Assembly (NCBI GenBank): GCA_002361955.1 | Contig: DESK01000016.1 | Span: 1-51,852, forward strand | Length of the DNA: 51,852 nucleotides | Direction of reading: 5' to 3' | DNA from: Lachnospiraceae bacterium UBA3316 | GTDB lineage: Bacteria > Bacillota > Clostridia > Lachnospirales > Lachnospiraceae | Shown here: in pieces, positions 43,784 to 51,796 of the stretch | How positions within the stretch are numbered: the stretch's first letter is position 1 | Layout: each line of letters opens with the position of its first letter | Notes under the pieces: generated by a model | Told to the model about the DNA's origin: nothing | The model's input: only the letters and a program-made list of their open reading frames with translations | Databases searched by the model: none | Position numbers and translations under genes: made by a program

Positions 43784-46321
43784 ATGGAACAATATAAGGT
43801 GACCGGGATGAGCTGTGCCGCCTGCAGCGCCAGAGTGGAGAAGGCCGTGGGGAGCGTTCCGGGTGTGACGGCCTGTTCCGTGAGTCTTTTGACAAATTCT
43901 ATGGCGGTGGAGGGAGAGGCTTCCGCCGCGGAGGTGATAGAAGCCGTGCATGCCGCAGGCTATGGGGCTTCCCTGAAGGGGGCTGGGCAGGCCGCGGCAA
44001 GGATGGGGGAGGATGAGGAGGCGCTGGCCGACCATGAGACGCCGGCTTTGAAAAAGCGCCTGATCGCGTCCCTGGGATTTTTACTTGTCCTCATGTATTT
44101 TTCTATGGGCCACATGATGTGGAACTGGCCCCTGCCGGCCTGGTTTGAGGGCAACCATGTGGCGGTGGGGCTCGTGCAGCTTCTGCTGGCGGGCATTATC
44201 ATGGTGATCAACCAGAAGTTTTTTATCAGCGGATTCCAAAGCCTCTGGCACAGATCCCCCAATATGGACACGCTGGTGGCCATGGGTTCGATGGCTTCCT
44301 TCCTCTGGAGCGTCTACGCCCTGTTTGCTATGACAAGGGCGCAGGCGGACGGCAACCAGGAAGCAGTCATGACTTATATGATGGAGTTTTACTTTGAGTC
44401 GGCGGCCATGATCCTTACACTGATCACCGTAGGGAAGATGCTGGAGGCCCGCTCCAAGGGAAAGACGACGGACGCCCTGAAGAGCCTGATGAAGCTGGCG
44501 CCTAAGACGGCGGTGATTTTGAAGGACGGAGCAGAGCAGACGGTTCCCATCAAGCAGGTGAAAAAGGGCGATCTTTTCGTGGTCCGCCCCGGGGAAAATA
44601 TCCCGGTGGACGGCGTGATCCTGGAGGGATCCAGCGCGGTAAACGAAGCGGCGCTGACGGGGGAGAGCATCCCGGTGGACAAAGGCGAGGGCGACGAAGT
44701 GTCTGCCGCCACGGTGAACCAGTCCGGCTTTCTCAAATGCCGGGCCACGAAGGTGGGCGAGGACACGACCCTCTCCCAGATCATCCGCATGGTCAGCGAC
44801 GCGGCAGCCACCAAGGCGCCGATCGCCAAGGTGGCAGACAAGGTATCCGGCATTTTCGTCCCGGCGGTGATCGCGGTCGCGGCGGTGACAGCCCTCGTGT
44901 GGCTGATCGCGGGGGAGAGCTTCGGCTTTGCCCTGGCCCGGGGAATCTCCGTCCTTGTGATCAGCTGTCCCTGCGCCCTGGGATTGGCCACGCCGGTAGC
45001 CATCATGGTGGGAAACGGTATGGGCGCTAAGAACGGCATCCTCTTTAAAAACGCCGTATCCCTGGAGGAGACGGGAAAGATGGAGATCGTGGCCCTGGAC
45101 AAGACGGGAACGATCACCAGCGGGGAGCCTAAGGTGACGGATATCCTTCCGGCGCCGGGATTTACGGAGGAGGCTCTTTTGCGGCTGGCCTGCGCCCTGG
45201 AGAAAAAGAGCGAACATCCCCTGGCGAAGGCCGTCATCGCCAGGGCAGAGGAGGAGGGCCTTTCGGCTGCCGACGTCACGGAGTTTACGGCCCTTCCGGG
45301 CAATGGCCTCTCGGCAAGGCTGGACGGGGCTGTGCTGCTTGGCGGGAGCCTGAAGTATGTCAGCGGCCTCGTGGACGTGCCCGGGGAGCTGGTTTTGCGG
45401 GCGGAGGCCCTGGCGGAGCAGGGAAAGACGCCGCTCCTTTTTGCCAGGGACAGGGAGCTGGCCGGCGTGATCGCCGTGGCGGATGTGATCAAGGAGGACA
45501 GCCCCCAGGCTGTGAAGGAGCTTCAGAACATGGGCATCCGGGTGGTGATGCTCACCGGGGACAATGAGCGCACGGCGAGAGCCATCGGGGCCCAGGCCGG
45601 TGTGGACGAGGTGATCGCAGGCGTGCTTCCCGACGGAAAGGAGAGCGTGATCCGCAGCCTGAAGGAACAGGGAAAGGTGGCTATGGTGGGGGACGGCATC
45701 AACGACGCCCCGGCCCTTACCAGGGCGGACATCGGCATCGCCATCGGGGCGGGGACGGATATCGCCATCGACGCGGCGGAGATCGTGCTGATGAAGAGCA
45801 GGCTTTTGGACGTCCCGGCGGCCATCCGGCTGAGCAGGGCGACTCTGAGGAATATCCACGAAAACCTGTTTTGGGCATTTTCCTACAACGTCATCGGGAT
45901 TCCGCTGGCGGCCGGGCTGTGGATCCCGGTGTTTGGGTGGAAATTAAACCCCATGTTCGGGGCGGCAGCCATGAGCCTTTCCAGCTTCTGCGTGGTGTCA
46001 AATGCCCTGCGGCTGAACTTTTTTAAGCTGCGGGACGCCAGCCGGGACAGGAAGATACGGAAAAAAGAGCAGCACAGAAAAGTAATTTCAGAAGTAAAGG
46101 AGGAAACAACGATGGAAAAGACGATGCAGATTAAGGGTATGATGTGCGGGCACTGTGAGGCCGCGGTAAAGAAGGCTCTGGAGGCCCTGCCGGAGGTGGA
46201 AGAGGCGATCGTGAGCCATACGGATGGAACGGCCGTTGTAAAGCTGAAGGCTCAGACAGCGGACGAGATGCTGAAAAAGGCCGTGGAGGACAAGGATTAC
46301 GAAGTGGTGTCTATCCGCTAA
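43784..46321 (+). CDS. copA: Copper-exporting P1B-type ATPase with C-terminal CopZ-like domain
   Basis: CopA pumps Cu(I) out of the cytoplasm. From the ATG at 43784 (behind AAGGAGGGAG) the 845-residue protein has an N-terminal metal-binding domain (GMSCAACSARVEKA). Membrane helices carry the CPC motif (ISCPCALGLATP), followed by the phosphorylation site DKTGTIT and the hinge GDGINDAP. After the last TM pair and a basic linker (KLRDASRDRKIRKKEQHRK) the frame continues without a stop into a second heavy-metal domain (residues 777-845, GMMCGHCEAAVKKALEALP), normally the separate chaperone CopZ. AAAGGAGG precedes an in-frame ATG at this junction. Promoter and CsoR operator imply copper induction. 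Confidence 0.93.
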   Translation: MEQYKVTGMSCAACSARVEKAVGSVPGVTACSVSLLTNSMAVEGEASAAEVIEAVHAAGYGASLKGAGQAAARMGEDEEALADHETPALKKRLIASLGFLLVLMYFSMGHMMWNWPLPAWFEGNHVAVGLVQLLLAGIIMVINQKFFISGFQSLWHRSPNMDTLVAMGSMASFLWSVYALFAMTRAQADGNQEAVMTYMMEFYFESAAMILTLITVGKMLEARSKGKTTDALKSLMKLAPKTAVILKDGAEQTVPIKQVKKGDLFVVRPGENIPVDGVILEGSSAVNEAALTGESIPVDKGEGDEVSAATVNQSGFLKCRATKVGEDTTLSQIIRMVSDAAATKAPIAKVADKVSGIFVPAVIAVAAVTALVWLIAGESFGFALARGISVLVISCPCALGLATPVAIMVGNGMGAKNGILFKNAVSLEETGKMEIVALDKTGTITSGEPKVTDILPAPGFTEEALLRLACALEKKSEHPLAKAVIARAEEEGLSAADVTEFTALPGNGLSARLDGAVLLGGSLKYVSGLVDVPGELVLRAEALAEQGKTPLLFARDRELAGVIAVADVIKEDSPQAVKELQNMGIRVVMLTGDNERTARAIGAQAGVDEVIAGVLPDGKESVIRSLKEQGKVAMVGDGINDAPALTRADIGIAIGAGTDIAIDAAEIVLMKSRLLDVPAAIRLSRATLRNIHENLFWAFSYNVIGIPLAAGLWIPVFGWKLNPMFGAAAMSLSSFCVVSNALRLNFFKLRDASRDRKIRKKEQHRKVISEVKEETTMEKTMQIKGMMCGHCEAAVKKALEALPEVEEAIVSHTDGTAVVKLKAQTADEMLKKAVEDKDYEVVSIR
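46112..46321 (+). CDS. copZ: Possible separately translated copper chaperone (internal start within copA)
   Basis: Within the copA frame, AAAGGAGG (46096-46103) lies eight bases before ATG 46112. Translation from there gives a 69-residue protein, MEKTMQIKGMMCGHCEAAVK onward, with the CxxC copper site and the length of free CopZ. The site is as good as those of independent genes in this window. So one message could give both a CopA-CopZ fusion and free CopZ. Alternatively it is a relic of a lost stop codon. Confidence 0.55.
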   Translation: MEKTMQIKGMMCGHCEAAVKKALEALPEVEEAIVSHTDGTAVVKLKAQTADEMLKKAVEDKDYEVVSIR

Positions 46322-46329
46322 AGCGCCGA

Positions 46330-46358
46330 TTGACAGATGTCCGGGGATCCTTTATAAT
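46330..46358 (+). promoter_or_regulatory. larE promoter
   Basis: TTGACA (46330-46335) and TATAAT (46353-46358) match consensus exactly with a 17-base spacer, giving a leader of about 205 bases before larE. Confidence 0.8.
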
Positions 46359-46379
46359 TTACGCGTACGCTGGAGAAAG

Positions 46380-46403
46380 CAGCCATGCCTGTGGGCATGG
46401 CTG
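46380..46403 (+). terminator. Hairpin at the start of the larE leader, weak terminator
   Basis: CAGCCATGCC (46380-46389) and GGCATGGCTG (46394-46403) form a perfect 10-bp stem, followed by only TTT. Lying just inside the predicted larE transcript, it could be a copA terminator or a leader attenuator. Confidence 0.5.
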
Positions 46404-46409
46404 TTTGAC

Positions 46410-46526
46410 GGATACTGTTCATGCAGGTCTGCGCATTTACTGCATAGACCGTAAGAAAGTGATTCAGGTGTGAGCAAATTTTAGATGGATTTGCGAATGT
46501 TACTGTGAATGAAGTGAAGAGTAACC
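46410..46526. mobile_element. MITE-like insertion with imperfect terminal repeats and flanking duplication
   Basis: The left end GGATACTGTTCAT matches the inverted right end (GTGAAGAGTAACC reversed gives GGTTACTCTTCAC) at 10 of 13 positions. The element is flanked by direct repeats TTTGAC (46404-46409 and 46527-46532), or TTTGACGGAT if four element bases are counted. It encodes nothing, is about 117 bases long and carries internal hairpins such as GCAAAT/ATTTGC. The right end is nearly repeated at 51770-51796, and the left 50 bases resemble 35225-35274. Confidence 0.55.
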
Positions 46527-46571
46527 TTTGACGGATGGCGTGCTGTGAAAAGGAGATTATGAGGAGGGGTT

Positions 46572-47375
46572 ATGGATATTCGGGAAAAGTATGAAAAGCT
46601 GCAGGGGCTTTTAAAGCAGATGGGAAGGGTGGCTGTAGCCTTTTCCGGCGGGGTGGATTCGGCCTTTTTGCTGGCGGCTGCCAGGGAGGCCCTGGGTGAG
46701 GGCGTGCTTGCCGTCACAGCCAGTTCCCCCTCTTTTCCGGCCAGGGAGCAGGCGGAGGCGGAAGCGTTCTGCCGGGAACGGGGGATTTCCCAGGTGGTCT
46801 TTGCCTCTGAGGAGATGAAGCTGGAGGCCTACCGGAAAAATCCGCCCGACCGCTGCTATATCTGTAAACGTTCTATATTTGGAAAGATCCGGGAAATCGC
46901 GGAAGGGCATCACACGGACTGGGTCATCGAAGGGTCCAATACGGATGACGAGGGAGATTACAGGCCGGGGATGCGGGCCATAAAGGAGCTTGGGATCAGG
47001 AGCCCGCTGCGGGAGGCAGGCTTTTCCAAGGCGGAGATCCGGGCGCTGTCAAAAGAGATGGGGATTCCCACCTGGGAAAAGCCTTCCTTTGCCTGCCTGG
47101 CCTCCCGGTTTGCCTACGGGGAAAGGATCGACGAGAAGCGGATAGCCATGGTGGGCCGGGCAGAGCAGTTCCTTTTGGACCAGGGCTTCGCCCAGGTGCG
47201 TGTGCGGATCCATGGAAGCATCGCCAGGATCGAGGTGCTGCCGGGGGACATCGCGCGGCTCGCCGGGCCCGGGATGCGGGAGCGTGTGGCAGAGGAACTG
47301 AAAGCTCTCGGCTTTACGTATGTGGCCCTGGATCTTGTGGGCTACCGGACGGGAAGCATGAACGAAGTATTGTGA
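46572..47375 (+). CDS. larE: ATP-dependent sacrificial sulfur transferase LarE
   Basis: LarE adds sulfur to the nickel-pincer cofactor precursor of lactate racemase. The 267-residue protein has the PP-loop SGGVDS (residues 25-30), then ASSPSFPAREQAEAEAFC, EGSNTDDEGDYRPGMRA and SPLREAGFSKAEIRALSKEMG. Cysteines at 95 and 98 (RCYICK) and 175 (FACLASR) could fit the type that uses an iron-sulfur cluster rather than sacrificing its own cysteine; this is tentative. larA, larB and larC are not adjacent. It may serve another LarA-like enzyme elsewhere. GAGGAGGGG precedes the ATG, and its stop is 15 bases before tcdA. Confidence 0.9.
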   Translation: MDIREKYEKLQGLLKQMGRVAVAFSGGVDSAFLLAAAREALGEGVLAVTASSPSFPAREQAEAEAFCRERGISQVVFASEEMKLEAYRKNPPDRCYICKRSIFGKIREIAEGHHTDWVIEGSNTDDEGDYRPGMRAIKELGIRSPLREAGFSKAEIRALSKEMGIPTWEKPSFACLASRFAYGERIDEKRIAMVGRAEQFLLDQGFAQVRVRIHGSIARIEVLPGDIARLAGPGMRERVAEELKALGFTYVALDLVGYRTGSMNEVL

Positions 47376-47389
47376 CGGAGGACGGGAGA

Positions 47390-48145
47390 ATGCCAAGCCA
47401 ATTTTCAAGAACAGAGTTATTGCTCGGGAGAAAAGCCATGGAGGCGCTGGCAAAGGCCAGAGTGGCAGTCTTTGGGATCGGCGGCGTGGGAGGCTACACG
47501 GTGGAGGCGCTGGCCCGCAGCGGCGTAGGGGCCATCGACCTGATCGACGATGACAAAGTGTGCCTGACGAATTTAAACCGCCAGATCATCGCCCTCAGGT
47601 CCACCCTGGGAAGAGACAAGGTGGAGGTGATGCGGGAGCGGATCCTGGATATCAATCCCGACATTCAGGTGCGGGTACACAAGTGTTTTTACCTGCCGGA
47701 GACGAAGGACGCCTTTGATTTCACCGAGTATTCCTATATCGTGGACGCGGTGGACACGGTGACGGCGAAGATCCAGCTGGTGCTGGAGGCTGAGAGGGCG
47801 GGCGTTCCCATCATCAGCAGCATGGGGGCGGGAAATAAGACGGATCCGTCCGGGTTCTGTGTGTCCGATATTTATAAAACCTCCGTGTGCCCGTTGGCAA
47901 AGGTCATGCGCCGGGAGCTGAAAAAGAGAGGGATCAAAAAGCTCAAGGTCGTCTACTCCAAAGAGCAGCCCCTCACTCCCCTGGACAATAGGGAGGGGGA
48001 GACGGACGGGGAACGCCTGGAAGGGCAGGAGCGCGGGGGAAGCAGACGCAGGGCTGTTCCAGGCTCGTGCGCTTTCGTGCCCTCTGTGGCGGGACTGATC
48101 CTGGCCGGCGAGGTGGTCAGGGATCTGACGGGGGAGGCTGGCTAA
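47390..48145 (+). CDS. tcdA: tRNA threonylcarbamoyladenosine dehydratase (ct6A cyclase)
   Basis: TcdA (YgdL) cyclises t6A37 in ANN-decoding tRNAs. The 251-residue E1-like protein has the nucleotide loop GIGGVGGYTVEALARSGVG, then LIDDDKVCLTNLNRQIIAL, VDAVDTVTAKIQL and SMGAGNKTDPSGF, with VPSVAGLILAGEVVRDL at the end. ATG 47390, after GGAGGACGGGAGA, is preferred to the GTG at 47372 that overlaps the larE stop. An extended charged insert (about residues 205-230, EGETDGERLEGQERGGSRRR) is arginine- and glycine-rich. It is probably co-transcribed with larE. Confidence 0.93.
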   Translation: MPSQFSRTELLLGRKAMEALAKARVAVFGIGGVGGYTVEALARSGVGAIDLIDDDKVCLTNLNRQIIALRSTLGRDKVEVMRERILDINPDIQVRVHKCFYLPETKDAFDFTEYSYIVDAVDTVTAKIQLVLEAERAGVPIISSMGAGNKTDPSGFCVSDIYKTSVCPLAKVMRRELKKRGIKKLKVVYSKEQPLTPLDNREGETDGERLEGQERGGSRRRAVPGSCAFVPSVAGLILAGEVVRDLTGEAG

Positions 48146-48224
48146 CCGGGACTTTGATTCCCGCGGACAAAGGGCCAAGCAGCCGCGCTTGTGCGCATAT
48201 TTGGCGACTGCAGGGGGGCAAAGA

Positions 48225-48272
48225 CCCCGCTGCTTCGCAAGTTTGATACCCGCTGCTTGCAGCGGGGCCTTT
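48225..48272 (+). terminator. Candidate attenuator upstream of the pab operon
   Basis: CCCGCTGC occurs twice, at about 48226-48233 and 48249-48256. GCAGCGGG (48259-48266) can pair with either; pairing with the nearer copy gives an 8-bp stem with a two-base loop followed by GCCTTTAAT. The 294-base gap before pabA has further GC-rich inverted repeats, no clear promoter and no gene. Confidence 0.4.
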
Positions 48273-48439
48273 AATAATACATACAGGCGAGGATACGGAC
48301 CTGGACGTTCATTCTTCTGGTATCGGAGGATGACCGAATGGGATAACGACTATGCCGGAGGGATTTCCGCGGGCCAGGGGGCCGGCGGAGGCCGCCATGG
48401 GCGTACGCGGAATCCGATTTGGAAAGTGAGGAAGGGTCT

Positions 48440-49045
48440 ATGTATTTTATGCTGGATAATTATGATTCGTTTGTCTACAACTTGTCCGCCTATTTCAGGG
48501 GGCTGGGACAGAAAATTCTGGTGAGGCGTGCCGATGAGGTCACGCTGTCAAAGATCGAGGCGCTGCGCCCGGAGGGGATCATCCTCTCGCCTGGGCCGGG
48601 AAAGCCGTCAGACGCAGCAATGTCGCTGGAAATTCTGGATAAATTTAAAGGGAAGGTACCGATTTTGGGCGTATGTCTGGGACACCAGGCCATCGGCCAT
48701 TATTTTGGCGCCTCTGTAAAAAAAGGGGAGCGCCCCAGGCACGGGAAGATCGGGAGGATCACCCACCAGGGGAAAGGTCTCTTTTGCGGGCTTCCCCAGA
48801 GATATCAGGTGACGCGCTACCACTCTTTGGTGGTGGAGCCGGAGGGACTGCCGGAGGAGCTGATGGTGGACGCCCTGTCGGAGGATGGGGCGATCATGGG
48901 CCTGTCCCACAAGCATTATCCCATCTACGGCGTCCAGTTCCACCCGGAGGCTATTCTGACGGAGTGGGGCGTGGAGCTTTTGGAAAATTTCACAAAGATA
49001 TGTAAGGAATGGAGGAGGCAAAATGCAGACAATCAGAATTCTTGA
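48440..49045 (+). CDS. pabA: Aminodeoxychorismate synthase glutaminase component
   Basis: PabA supplies ammonia to PabB for p-aminobenzoate and folate synthesis. The 201-residue amidotransferase opens MYFMLDNYDSFVYNLSAYF and has the nucleophile elbow GVCLGHQAIGHYFG and FHPEAILTEWG. It resembles TrpG of the trp operon, but its overlap (23 bases) with pabB and the pabC downstream assign it to folate. ATG 48440 follows GAGGAAGGG; the upstream in-frame extension is not supported. Confidence 0.93.
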   Translation: MYFMLDNYDSFVYNLSAYFRGLGQKILVRRADEVTLSKIEALRPEGIILSPGPGKPSDAAMSLEILDKFKGKVPILGVCLGHQAIGHYFGASVKKGERPRHGKIGRITHQGKGLFCGLPQRYQVTRYHSLVVEPEGLPEELMVDALSEDGAIMGLSHKHYPIYGVQFHPEAILTEWGVELLENFTKICKEWRRQNADNQNS

Positions 49046-50441
49046 ACAGTATCCGCCCCTTTGCAGGATTTTCGATCAGTACGCAGACAGCGAGATGGCG
49101 GCCTTTCTTGACTCATCCCTGGAAAATGAACTGGGAAGGTATTCCATCGTGGGACTTTTCCCCTGGATGACCCTGGTGAATGGGGATAAGTTCACGGTAA
49201 ACGGCAAAGAGTGTGGACAACCCTTTGAAAAGTATGTGAAGGAGTTTTTGAAGGCCCACCGGGAGGAAGGACAGCCGGGGCCAAAGCTTCCGATCACTTC
49301 CGGGGCCATCGGCTATTTTTCGTATGATTACGGGAGAAAGAAGGAGAGGGTCGTAAGCCGCCATGAAAAGACGGTGGATATCCCGGACTGTATCTTATGC
49401 TTTTATGATATGTTCCTGGTGGAGGACCATAAGGAGAAGAAGCTGTATGTGGCCGCGAACGGAAGGCTTTCTGACAGCGCCCGGACGGCGGACGAGATGG
49501 CGGAAAAGATCCGGGAGATGTATCTGCGGGAGCAGGAAGAACGGCAGGCGGAAGTGTGTCCTGAGAAAGTCAGGATCACGGCGAACTTTGAGAAGGAGGA
49601 CTACAAGCGGGCGGTGGACGATGTGATCCACTATATCGTGGAGGGGGATATTTACATCATGAATATGACCCAGCAGCTGACCGTCCGGAGCCCCAGAAAG
49701 CCCTATGAGGTCTTTCAGAGGCTTCGGAGGGAAAATCCTTCCCCCTTCGGCGGGTACTTTCAGTACGGGGATTTCCAGGTGGTGTGCGCCTCCCCGGAGC
49801 GGTTCCTGCGCATGGAGCAGGGGCATATCGCCACCCGGCCCATCAAGGGCACGAGAAAGCGGGGGGAGACGCCCGAGGAGGACGCCGCCCTGCGCCGGGA
49901 GCTGCAGGAATCGGAGAAGGATCAGAGTGAGCTGCTGATGATCGTGGATCTGGAGAGGAACGACCTGAACCGTGTCTGTGTGCCGGGAAGTGTGAAGGTG
50001 ACGGAGCTGTTCGCCGTTGAGGAATACGCCACGGTGTTTCATTTGATTGCCAATGTGGAGGGAGACCTGGAGGAGGGAAAGACGGTGATGGATCTGATGG
50101 AAGCCGCTTTTCCAGGAGGCTCCATCACAGGAGCTCCCAAGCTGCGGGCCATGGAGATTATCGATGAGCTGGAGCATGGCAGGAGAAATCTTTACACCGG
50201 CTCCATCGGCTATCTTACCATGGACGGGGACTGTGATTTCAATATCGTGATACGGACGGCCCTTTATAAGGACGGCGTTTACCATCTGGGCGTGGGCGGC
50301 GGCATTACCTGCGAGTCCGAGCTGGAGTTTGAATACGAGGAGACCCTGCAGAAGGCAAAGGCAGTGGTGGAAGCCATGGGAGCGGACGGCTTCGGCCTGG
50401 AGCAGATCCCGGAGGAAAGGAAAGAGGGAGGAGAAGGATGA
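49023..50441 (+). CDS. pabB: Aminodeoxychorismate synthase component I
   Basis: PabB makes 4-amino-4-deoxychorismate from chorismate and ammonia. The 472-residue protein has IVEGDIYIMNMTQQL, SPERFL, the lysine-bearing PIKGTRKRGETPEEDAAL (lysine at this site marks PabB chemistry, alanine marks TrpE), DLERNDLNRVC and ITGAPKLRAMEIIDELE. The TrpE-type LLES inhibitor motif is absent. GGAGGAGGC-like sequence inside the pabA 3' end precedes the ATG. Its stop overlaps the pabC start as ATGA. Confidence 0.94.
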   Translation: MQTIRILEQYPPLCRIFDQYADSEMAAFLDSSLENELGRYSIVGLFPWMTLVNGDKFTVNGKECGQPFEKYVKEFLKAHREEGQPGPKLPITSGAIGYFSYDYGRKKERVVSRHEKTVDIPDCILCFYDMFLVEDHKEKKLYVAANGRLSDSARTADEMAEKIREMYLREQEERQAEVCPEKVRITANFEKEDYKRAVDDVIHYIVEGDIYIMNMTQQLTVRSPRKPYEVFQRLRRENPSPFGGYFQYGDFQVVCASPERFLRMEQGHIATRPIKGTRKRGETPEEDAALRRELQESEKDQSELLMIVDLERNDLNRVCVPGSVKVTELFAVEEYATVFHLIANVEGDLEEGKTVMDLMEAAFPGGSITGAPKLRAMEIIDELEHGRRNLYTGSIGYLTMDGDCDFNIVIRTALYKDGVYHLGVGGGITCESELEFEYEETLQKAKAVVEAMGADGFGLEQIPEERKEGGEG

Positions 50442-51166
50442 TGCAGATACTTTTGGATGAGGGCTTTCAGTTCGGCCTGGGAGCTTTTGAGACCATAGCC
50501 GTGGTGGAGGGCCGCCCTGTTTTTTTAAGGGAGCATCTGGAAAGGCTGAAGGGGACGACAGATTTTCTGGGAATTTCCCGGCAGGTGGAGGAAGGAGAGG
50601 TGTTAGAGTACCTGGCGGCCCATCCCGGTTTTTGCGGAGGGCTGAAGATCGCCGTTTCCGGGAAAAACAAGATTTTTCTTATGCGGGACAACATCTACAC
50701 AGAGGAGGTCTATGCCAGAGGCTTCCGGGCGGAGATCTCCCCGGTGCGGCGAAATGAGACGTCGCCCCTGACGTACCACAAAACCATGAACTATGGAGAC
50801 TGCATCCTGGAAAAGCGCAGGGCCTCCCAGGCAGGGGTGGACGAGAGGATCTTCCTGAATACCAGGGGAGAGATCAGCGAGGGCACCGTTTCCAACGTAT
50901 TTTTTGTGAAGGGCGGGAAGCTTTTTACACCGGAGCTGTCCTGCGGCCTGCTGCCGGGGATTCTCCGGGGGTATGTGCTGAGCCGCTATGGGGCGGAAGA
51001 GACACGGATCCGGCCGGAGGAGCTGGAGGAGTACGAGGAATGCTTTCTGACAAATTCCCTGATGGGGATCATGCCTGTGGTCCGCATAGGAGAGCATATC
51101 TTCGGCGGCCGGAGGACGGCAGACCGTCTGCTGGCGGAGTACAGGGAGCGATTTCTGGTATCATAG
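50438..51166 (+). CDS. pabC: 4-amino-4-deoxychorismate lyase
   Basis: PabC releases pyruvate to give p-aminobenzoate. The 242-residue fold-type IV PLP enzyme has the Schiff-base lysine in TYHKTMNYGDCILEKRRA, ERIFLNTRGEISEGTVSNVFFVKGGKLFTPEL and GLLPGILRGYV. Fold IV also includes branched-chain and D-amino acid transaminases, but the operon settles the role. The start is ATG 50438 or the adjacent ATG 50441; GGAGGAGAAGG lies directly upstream. Confidence 0.93.
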   Translation: MMQILLDEGFQFGLGAFETIAVVEGRPVFLREHLERLKGTTDFLGISRQVEEGEVLEYLAAHPGFCGGLKIAVSGKNKIFLMRDNIYTEEVYARGFRAEISPVRRNETSPLTYHKTMNYGDCILEKRRASQAGVDERIFLNTRGEISEGTVSNVFFVKGGKLFTPELSCGLLPGILRGYVLSRYGAEETRIRPEELEEYEECFLTNSLMGIMPVVRIGEHIFGGRRTADRLLAEYRERFLVS

Positions 51167-51304
51167 GGGCGGTATCCCGCATAGATATAGAGGAGGTGCG
51201 GCGGCTTTTTGGAGCGCGCGAAGCACAGTGAAACTGATGCTGCCTGTGAATGAACCCGGCAGCGGAATGTATAACCAAGCCTCCTGAATATGAAAGGATA
51301 CGCC

Positions 51305-51718
51305 ATGAAAAAGACCATCTGTTTTTTCTTCCTCTGCCTTCTTCCTCTGCTGTCTCTTGTGACAGGCTGCGCCGCCCGCCGCGGGGGCGCTCCTGAAAAG
51401 AAGGAAGTCCCCTTTACCGTAGTGTCCCCCGATGACATCCCGGGAGAGCTGGCTGTGATCATCGAGGAAAATAAGCAGGGAGAGCTGAAGCTTACCTTTG
51501 AGGACGGGAAGGACCGCTATCTGGTGCGGGGATATGGAGAGCAGAAGAGCGGAGGATACAGCATCGCCGTAAATGAGGTTTATCTGGCCGCGGACGGCCT
51601 GCACGCGGATACCAGCTTGATCGGGCCGTCGAAAGACCAGGAGATCAAAGAGGAAGCTTCCTATCCCTGCCTTGTCCTGAAGCTTGCGGCGGGAGATGAG
51701 GAAATCTTTTTTGATTAG
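51305..51718 (+). CDS. Lipoprotein with PrcB-like C-terminal domain
   Basis: The 137-residue protein has a lipobox signal (LLSLVTGC) with the lipidated cysteine about residue 22. A compact domain follows: ELAVIIEENKQGELKLTFED, then YLVRGYGEQKSGGYSIAVNEVYL and SYPCLVLKLAAGDEEI. This pattern matches the PrcB C-terminal family, first noted with a Treponema protease complex and common as stand-alone lipoproteins in Clostridia. Its function here is unknown. ATG 51305 sits six bases after GAAAGGA. It is 138 bases after pabC with no clear terminator between. Confidence 0.75.
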   Translation: MKKTICFFFLCLLPLLSLVTGCAARRGGAPEKKEVPFTVVSPDDIPGELAVIIEENKQGELKLTFEDGKDRYLVRGYGEQKSGGYSIAVNEVYLAADGLHADTSLIGPSKDQEIKEEASYPCLVLKLAAGDEEIFFD

Positions 51719-51769
51719 AGTCTTGTAAAAAGGAGAGGCTGCCTGTATACTTATTTCAGAAAACCAGAA

Positions 51770-51796
51770 GTTACTGTGAACGAAGTGAACGGTAAC
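51770..51796. repeat. Dispersed repeat end, second copy
   Basis: This 27-base sequence, beginning GTTACTGTGAACGAAG and ending GGTAAC, matches 46499-46525, the right end of the MITE-like element, at 24 of 27 positions. No matching left end was seen upstream, so it is a partial copy. Confidence 0.6.

Noticed and set aside
46060..46130. Programmed frameshift separating CopA and CopZ
   Set aside because: The two parts are in the same frame with no stop, so no frameshift is needed; an internal start explains separate CopZ better.
48189..48524. Small frame between tcdA and pabA
   Set aside because: It runs out of frame into pabA and is arginine/glycine-rich as expected of GC-rich non-coding sequence.
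49023..50441. Second trpE
   Set aside because: PIKGT with lysine, no LLES motif and linkage to pabA and pabC identify it as pabB.
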